Assembly: GCA_030629295.1 (NCBI GenBank)
Contig: DAOVPH010000047.1
Span: 1 to 9,977 of the forward strand
Origin: Candidatus Latescibacterota bacterium
GTDB taxonomy: Bacteria > Latescibacterota > MVCY01
Length of the DNA: 9,977 nucleotides
Direction of reading: 5' to 3'
The position numbers were made by a program, and so were the translations under genes. This document shows positions 5,782 to 9,977 of the stretch, one piece after another. Numbering within the stretch: position 1 is the stretch's first letter; every line of letters starts with the position of its first letter. The notes beneath the pieces are model-generated. The model searched no databases. It saw only the letters and a list, made by a program, of their open reading frames with translations, and was not told the DNA's origin.

Positions 5782-6801
5782 ATGGGACTGAGATTTTTGG
5801 GAATTATGTCCAATGAGATCGGCGTAGATCTGGGGACGGCAAACACTCTGGTATACGTGAAGGGTAGGGGGATTGTACTCAACGAGCCTTCCAGTGTGGC
5901 CTTAGAGACCTCTACAGGACGGGTATTGGCGGTGGGGGCAGAGGCCAGAGAGATGGAGGGGCGAACACCTGGGGAGATTGAAACTATCCGCCCCATAAAA
6001 GACGGGGTGATCGCCAATTTTGAAGTGACAGAGGAGATGCTCCGTTTCTTCATTAAGAAGGTGCTGAAAGGCAGATTTATGGTACGGCCACGGATTATAA
6101 TCGGAGTACCTTCAGGGATCACCGAAGTGGAGAAGAGGGCGGTGAAAGATTCGGCTGAACGCGCTGGGGCAAGCGAGATTCATCTTATTGCCGAACCAAT
6201 GGCAGCGGCTATCGGGGTAGGACTACCCATAGAAGAACCCATTGGTTCAATGGTACTGGACATAGGAGGAGGAACATCAGAGATCGCTGTGATCGCCCTC
6301 TCTGGAGTTGTCACCCTCACCTCTATCCGAGTGGCCGGCGATGAGATGGACCAGGCGATCGGCCAGTACTTAAAGAAGGATCATAATCTGCTGATCGGAG
6401 AGAGAACAGCAGAAAAGCTGAAATGCCAAATAGGTTCTGTCTACCCATTGGAGAAAGAGATAGAGGCACCGGTAAAAGGGCGGGATTTAGTGGCAGCCAT
6501 TCCCAAGACTATTGTAGTGCGTTCAGAGGAGATTCGAGAAGCACTGGCTGAACCGGTAAATGCTATTGTGGAAGCAGTCCGTTTGACCCTGGAGCGGACC
6601 CCACCGGAGTTGGCCGCCGACATTATCGACCGGGGTATTATCATGACTGGAGGTGGGGCACTGCTCAGAGGTTTAGACCAACGCCTCCGAGAAGAAACGG
6701 GCCTACCGGTAAACATCTCCGAAGATCCCCTCTCTTGTGTAGTTAGAGGGACAGGCCGGGTGTTAGAAGATACTGACTTTTATACAAAGATACTGTTTTA
6801 A
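5782..6801 (+). CDS. mreB: Rod shape-determining protein MreB (actin-like)
   Basis: A 339-residue bacterial actin homologue that assembles on the inner face of the cytoplasmic membrane and guides lateral cell-wall synthesis. Nucleotide-binding elements are present: phosphate 1 'DLGTANTLVYVKGRGIVLNEPS' region from 16, connect 1 around 'ERAGASEIHLIAEPMAAAIG' (126-145), phosphate 2 'LDIGGGTSEIAVI' (159-171), 'SIRVAGDEMDQAI' (181-193) and the adenosine motif 'IMTGGGALLRGL' near residue 290. The N-terminus 'MGLRFLG' resembles the short membrane-binding amphipathic segment of Gram-negative MreB, which supports the ATG at 5782 over that at 5806; GAGG at 5773-5776 precedes it. It opens a likely mreB-mreC-lepB operon. 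The promoter is uncertain: two repeat elements fill most of the upstream spacer, and only a weak pair (TTGCTA 5736, ATAGAT 5759, 17-base spacer) lies close. Identity is secure; Mbl is the alternative name for paralogues. Confidence 0.96.
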   Translation: MGLRFLGIMSNEIGVDLGTANTLVYVKGRGIVLNEPSSVALETSTGRVLAVGAEAREMEGRTPGEIETIRPIKDGVIANFEVTEEMLRFFIKKVLKGRFMVRPRIIIGVPSGITEVEKRAVKDSAERAGASEIHLIAEPMAAAIGVGLPIEEPIGSMVLDIGGGTSEIAVIALSGVVTLTSIRVAGDEMDQAIGQYLKKDHNLLIGERTAEKLKCQIGSVYPLEKEIEAPVKGRDLVAAIPKTIVVRSEEIREALAEPVNAIVEAVRLTLERTPPELAADIIDRGIIMTGGGALLRGLDQRLREETGLPVNISEDPLSCVVRGTGRVLEDTDFYTKILF

Positions 6802-6807
6802 CTGAAG

Positions 6808-7593
6808 ATGATACAACTTACGAAAACCTTCTTCTTCGACAAAAAATACCTTTTGTTTGCTGGGATCTTTGTTCTCTCCTGCGTTATGATGTTGTTAGGA
6901 GAAAGAGAGAAGGTGAAGTTTGGTGAAACAGTGGTAGGAGCCATATTCAGCAGTGGAGAGCGGGTTTTCTCTAAGGCTATTCAGATGAGCCAGCTGTGGC
7001 GAGAAAACCAATTCCTAAGGCGACGCAACATTAATCTGTCTATGGGATTGCAGCATCTCCGTGAGGCCGAATTAGAGAATGTACGCCTGCGTCGACTACT
7101 TGATTTCAAACAGGAAAGCGGACTTTCCCTGCTTCCTGCAGAAGTGATCGCCACCAGTGGCAGCCAGGGGATTAACTCCATCACGATTGCTATTGGGTCC
7201 CAAGAGGGCATCAAACAGGATATGCCCGTGGTAACTGCCGAAGGTTTAGTGGGAAGAACCACTAAGGTTTTCCTCACTTGTTCTGTAGTGCAGCTTTTAC
7301 TGGATAGAAACTGTCGGGTTAGTGCAGTCGTCCAAAATCAAGATCGTTCCTTCGGGATTGTAGAATGGGAAGGGGGACAAAAGCTCAAATTAAAAGGTAT
7401 TCCCTTGAGAAGTAATATCCAATTGGAAGATGTAATTATCTCCTCCGGTATGGGGGGGATTTTTCCTAAGGGGTTACAAATCGGGAAGATCAGCAAAATA
7501 GAAGGCCAGGAACTGGGGCTTTTCAAAAAAGTAGAACTTACACCCAGCGCTCAATTCTCTCGTTTGGAAGAGGTGTTTGTGCTAATAAAATGA
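6808..7593 (+). CDS. mreC: Cell shape-determining protein MreC
   Basis: A 261-residue bitopic inner-membrane protein that links cytoplasmic MreB to the periplasmic wall-elongation enzymes. A short cytoplasmic tail is followed by one membrane segment (about 14-30, 'YLLFAGIFVLSCVMMLL'), a coiled coil (about 57-98, rich in R, E, L and N, ending 'ELENVRLRRLLDFK'), and the beta-barrel domain. Family signatures include 'EGLVGR' (about 144-149), 'LLDRNCRVSAVVQ' and 'SSGMGGIFPKGLQIGKI'. The ATG lies 6 bases after the mreB stop with only a weak ribosome-binding site, suggesting translational coupling. lepB follows after 10 bases; mreD, the usual next gene, is absent. A run of seven G (7452-7458) lies in the 'GMGG' codons. 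Identity is secure. Confidence 0.93.
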   Translation: MIQLTKTFFFDKKYLLFAGIFVLSCVMMLLGEREKVKFGETVVGAIFSSGERVFSKAIQMSQLWRENQFLRRRNINLSMGLQHLREAELENVRLRRLLDFKQESGLSLLPAEVIATSGSQGINSITIAIGSQEGIKQDMPVVTAEGLVGRTTKVFLTCSVVQLLLDRNCRVSAVVQNQDRSFGIVEWEGGQKLKLKGIPLRSNIQLEDVIISSGMGGIFPKGLQIGKISKIEGQELGLFKKVELTPSAQFSRLEEVFVLIK

Positions 7594-7603
7594 TAGGGTA
7601 TCC

Positions 7604-8293
7604 GTGGTGAAAGAGAAATCGACAGGAATTAATAAATCGCGAAAAATAGCTATTTTCAGGGAATATGTCAAGACAATTGTCTATGTCTTTATCCTTGCGT
7701 TTTTCATCAGACAGTTTGTGATCCAAGCCTTTCGCATACCGTCCGGCTCTATGGAAGACACGCTGTTGGTCGGTGACTTCTTGCTGGTGAACAAATTCAT
7801 CTATGGGGCTATCAGTCCAGACCATATCCCGTTCACTTCGGTTGAACTTCCCCATTTTCGCCTGCCGGGCTTCAGAGAGCCACGCCCAGGCGACATTATT
7901 GTTTTCCGTAGTGTTCAAAATCCATACAAGGATTTTATAAAGCGCGTTATCGCCATCGAAGGACAGACAGTGGAGATCAAGGATAAGGTAGTCCATATAA
8001 ATGGCAAGAGAATTTCCAATCCCCCAAAATCCAAGCGGCTTGACACTCGAATCTTTCCGGCAGGACTGAGCAATCGGGACAATTTCCGACCGGTTAAAGT
8101 GCCCCCGGGTATGATGTTTGTAATGGGTGACAACAGAGACAACAGCTATGATAGTCGCTATTGGGGGTGGCTACCCAAAAAAAACATAAAAGGCAAGGCA
8201 TTGATAATCTACTTTTCCTGGAACAAAGATGCTCCCCTGTGGGATATTACCCATAAAATCCGCTGGGGCAAAATCGGAAGCCTGATTAGATAA
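7604..8293 (+). CDS. lepB: Signal peptidase I
   Basis: A 229-residue membrane serine protease (S26 family) that cleaves signal peptides from exported proteins at the outer face of the cytoplasmic membrane. One membrane anchor spans about 22-41, followed by 'FRIPSGSMEDTLLVGDFLLVNK' region (43-64) with the nucleophile S49; box C 'RPGDIIVF' (94-101); box D 'KDFIKRVIAIEG' (109-120) with the general base K113; and box E 'MGDNRDNSYDSRYWG' (174-188). The catalytic dyad is complete. The start is GTG at 7604, or the adjacent GTG at 7607; ATAGGG just upstream is a weak ribosome-binding site. It sits 10 bases after mreC and is probably co-transcribed. Its single anchor and length differ from the two-anchor E. 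coli enzyme (324 residues). Eight A in a row occur at 8177-8184. Identity is secure. Confidence 0.96.
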   Translation: MVKEKSTGINKSRKIAIFREYVKTIVYVFILAFFIRQFVIQAFRIPSGSMEDTLLVGDFLLVNKFIYGAISPDHIPFTSVELPHFRLPGFREPRPGDIIVFRSVQNPYKDFIKRVIAIEGQTVEIKDKVVHINGKRISNPPKSKRLDTRIFPAGLSNRDNFRPVKVPPGMMFVMGDNRDNSYDSRYWGWLPKKNIKGKALIIYFSWNKDAPLWDITHKIRWGKIGSLIR

Positions 8294-8310
8294 CTCCAGA
8301 TTATGCATTG

Positions 8311-8436
8311 AACACTGAAGCTCACCGAAAACACTGAAACAGTAGCAATCTATGGGAGGAAAACATCACCTAAAATGTGAAAACGAGATTACAATAGGCT
8401 CTTATGAGTTCGGTAACTTCGGTGTTTTTCAGTGTT
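8311..8436. repeat. Imperfect inverted repeat of CACYGAA units
   Basis: Arms AACACTGAAGCTCACCGAA (8311-8329) and TTCGGTGTTTTTCAGTGTT (8418-8436) are complementary at 16 of 19 positions, with the three mismatches together. CACTGAA, CACCGAA and CACTGAA occur at 8313, 8323 and 8332, and matching inverted units extend into the right arm (TTCGGT at 8409-8414). The element almost fills the spacer between lepB and galU. It lacks a terminal T tract. The same unit pair occurs at 1742-1758. Confidence 0.7.
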
Positions 8437-8470
8437 GTAAATATGACAGATATAACAGGAGCGTTAAGAG

Positions 8471-9346
8471 ATGAAGGTTAGAAAGGCGGTTATCCCGGCG
8501 GCTGGTCTGGGGACAAGGTTTCTGCCGGCAACAAAGGCACTGCCCAAGGAGATGATGCCCATTGTGGACAAACCGGCGATTCAATATATCGTCGAAGAGA
8601 TAGTGGCCTCAGGGATAGAGGATATTCTCATAATCACTGGGCGGGGCAAACGGGCAATCGAAGACCATTTCGACAAATCCTTTGAGTTGAACTCGGTGCT
8701 GAGAGAAAAAGAGAAAGTCGAGATTTTGAAAACCTTAGAGGAGATCGAGCGGCTGGCAGATATCCATTACCTGCGCCAGAAAGAGGCCCTGGGAACTGGT
8801 CATGCAATTCTTAAAGCCAAGAATCACATCGGTGATGAACCTTTCGCGGTGCTCTACGGCGATGACTTAGTGAAGGCAAATACCCCCTGCATCAAGCAAC
8901 TCAGCGATCTTTATGAAAAATACAGCTCTTCCATCTTGGCCGTGGCTGAGGTTCCCGAAGAGAAGATAGGCGATTACGGAATAATTAAGGCGAAGAATAT
9001 AGGCGATATCTATTTGGTTGAGGATTTGGTGGAAAAACCCGAGGCCAAAAAGGCGCCCTCTAATTTGGCCTTGTTGGGCAGGTTTATCCTGGAACCAGAG
9101 ATATTTGACATCCTGGAGAAGACAAAACCTGCCGAAGACAACGAGCTTAGATTGACAGATGCTATTAAAACCCTGGCTAAAACCCATGTAGTCTATGCCC
9201 ATAAAATACAGGGAGAATGGGTCACTGTTGGTGATCGATTGTCCTACCTGATAGCGACTGTGGAGTTTGCTCTGGCACGACCAGACATAGGACCAAAATT
9301 CAAAGAATACCTTATTGGACTTTCTCAGAGATGGAGAGAGCAGTAA
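8471..9346 (+). CDS. galU: UTP-glucose-1-phosphate uridylyltransferase
   Basis: A 291-residue cytosolic nucleotidyltransferase making UDP-glucose from UTP and glucose-1-phosphate, which feeds lipopolysaccharide, exopolysaccharide and galactose metabolism. The nucleotide-binding loop 'AAGLGTRFLPATKALPKEMMPI' region (10-31) is complete, with 'QEALGTGHAIL'-like 'KEALGTGHAIL' (104-114), the metal-binding 'LYGDDLV' (128-134), 'VEKP' (187-190), 'NELRLTDAI' (224-232) and 'VGDRLSYL' (253-260). Length is typical of bacterial GalU (about 290-300). AGGAG (8457-8461) lies 9 bases before the ATG. It is separated from lepB by a repeat-filled spacer, so it may have its own promoter, though none is clear. 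Its last 16 bases overlap the next gene if that gene starts at 9331. Identity is strong; the related dTDP-glucose enzyme RmlA differs in the start of the binding loop. Confidence 0.95.
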   Translation: MKVRKAVIPAAGLGTRFLPATKALPKEMMPIVDKPAIQYIVEEIVASGIEDILIITGRGKRAIEDHFDKSFELNSVLREKEKVEILKTLEEIERLADIHYLRQKEALGTGHAILKAKNHIGDEPFAVLYGDDLVKANTPCIKQLSDLYEKYSSSILAVAEVPEEKIGDYGIIKAKNIGDIYLVEDLVEKPEAKKAPSNLALLGRFILEPEIFDILEKTKPAEDNELRLTDAIKTLAKTHVVYAHKIQGEWVTVGDRLSYLIATVEFALARPDIGPKFKEYLIGLSQRWREQ

Positions 9347-9977
9347 AGTCTCCCCTATGGAAACTAAACGAGGGTAGTCGTGACTTGGGTAAAGTTATAA
9401 ACTTAGATGGGCACAAACTTCCTCCCAAACTCAGAGCCCTATTCAAAAAGATTGGCCAGGTTGCGGACGAGTCGGGGGTTAATGTCTACTTAGTGGGGGG
9501 GCTACCCAGGGACATTTTGTTGGATCAGCCCAATTTAGATGTTGACATCGTGGTAGAAGGCGACGGTGTCACCTTTGCCAAACAATTCAGCAGACGGGAA
9601 GGAGGACAGGTCAAGCCCCACAAGCAATTCCAAACCGCAATTGTCGTCCTACCCAAAGGATTAAAAATTGATGTGGCAACCGCCAGGACAGAGAGGTACA
9701 AACAGCCTGGAGCTCTGCCTGTAGTGAAGGTCAGCGGGATTAGAAATGACCTCTATCGGAGGGATTTCACCATCAATAGCATGGCTATTCAGCTTAACCA
9801 GAAAAGCTATGGCAAAGTGGTTGACTACTTCGGGGGGAATCAAGATCTGAAAGCAGGGATAATTCGGGTGCTTCACCAGTTGAGTTTTGTAGACGATCCG
9901 ATGCGCACCATTCGGGCAGTCCGGTTTGAGCAGCGCTACGGCTTTACTATCGAGAAGAAGACAGAACGACTGCTGCG
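9331..9977 (+). CDS. tRNA nucleotidyltransferase / poly(A) polymerase family protein, partial at right edge
   Basis: The first 215 or so residues of a class II nucleotidyltransferase; the gene runs past the window. These enzymes add CCA, or only A or CC, to tRNA 3' ends, or polyadenylate RNA. The head domain shows 'YLVGGLPRDILL' (53-64), the metal-binding 'DVDIVVEG' (70-77, D70 and D72), 'RRDFTINSMA' (143-152) and the neck-domain 'DDPMRTIRAVRFEQRYGF' motif near the edge. The usual 'GGxVRD' is here 'GGLPRD'. The first in-frame ATG (9331) overlaps galU by 16 bases but has no good ribosome-binding site; a TTG at 9385 has GAGGG 10 bases upstream and is a real alternative. Either start leaves no room for the N-terminal DHH and CBS domains found in some A-adding relatives. 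The family is secure; the specificity (CCA, A, or poly(A)) cannot be decided from this part. Confidence 0.88.
   Translation, partial: MERAVKSPLWKLNEGSRDLGKVINLDGHKLPPKLRALFKKIGQVADESGVNVYLVGGLPRDILLDQPNLDVDIVVEGDGVTFAKQFSRREGGQVKPHKQFQTAIVVLPKGLKIDVATARTERYKQPGALPVVKVSGIRNDLYRRDFTINSMAIQLNQKSYGKVVDYFGGNQDLKAGIIRVLHQLSFVDDPMRTIRAVRFEQRYGFTIEKKTERLL

Noticed and set aside
5757..6122. 121-codon minus-strand open frame opposite the start of mreB
   Set aside because: It is the antisense shadow of conserved MreB nucleotide-binding codons; low-complexity S/P/T-rich composition is typical of such shadows.
7538..7996. 152-codon minus-strand open frame across the mreC-lepB junction
   Set aside because: It is antisense to catalytic motifs of LepB, spans two real genes, and its protein shows no recognisable domain.
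7452..9501. Homopolymer runs (G7 at 7452-7458, A8 at 8177-8184, G7 at 9495-9501) as phase-variation switches
   Set aside because: All three reading frames are intact and the genes are housekeeping; the runs are short and fall in conserved motifs, so coding constraint explains them.

Overview
This is a stretch of ordinary bacterial chromosome holding ten protein-coding genes, nine complete and one cut by the right edge. The genes point to a diderm (Gram-negative type), probably rod-shaped bacterium: a WaaF-like heptosyltransferase implies lipopolysaccharide, and mreB/mreC imply an elongation machinery. Base composition is moderate, GTG and TTG starts are used, and several spacers carry short degenerate inverted repeats of kinds I associate with uncultivated environmental bacteria. 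I cannot assign a phylum from sequence alone. I see no tRNA, rRNA, CRISPR array, phage gene or transposase.

Left part (1-2494): a small cysteine-rich DUF6485-like gene on the minus strand (125-331); a 348-base spacer with nested inverted repeats; a waaF-like glycosyltransferase on the plus strand from a TTG start (680-1747); and, convergent with it, tsaB on the minus strand (1805-2494), which takes part in the t6A modification of tRNA.

Middle (2495-5781): a 490-base divergent spacer carries a likely tsaB promoter, a 21-codon reading frame resembling the start of an ECF sigma factor, an orphan intrinsic terminator, and a well-formed promoter for purC. purC and purH follow as a likely two-gene purine operon (steps SAICAR synthesis and AICAR to IMP). 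Between purH and mreB lie two different repeat elements side by side, one built on a CACAAAG-like unit and one MITE-like with TTGTCAT/ATGACAA ends.

Right part (5782-9977): mreB, mreC and lepB are packed with 6- and 10-base gaps and probably co-transcribed; mreD is absent from its usual place after mreC. A 177-base spacer holding a third inverted repeat (CACYGAA units, also seen at the end of waaF) precedes galU (UDP-glucose synthesis), whose end probably overlaps the start of a tRNA nucleotidyltransferase / poly(A) polymerase family gene that runs off the window.

The genes are housekeeping: envelope sugar synthesis (waaF, galU), cell shape (mreBC), protein export (lepB), purine synthesis (purC, purH) and tRNA maturation (tsaB, nucleotidyltransferase). 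I found no convincing undescribed system. The points most worth checking are the repeat families, the sigma-factor-like remnant with its orphan terminator, and the missing mreD.
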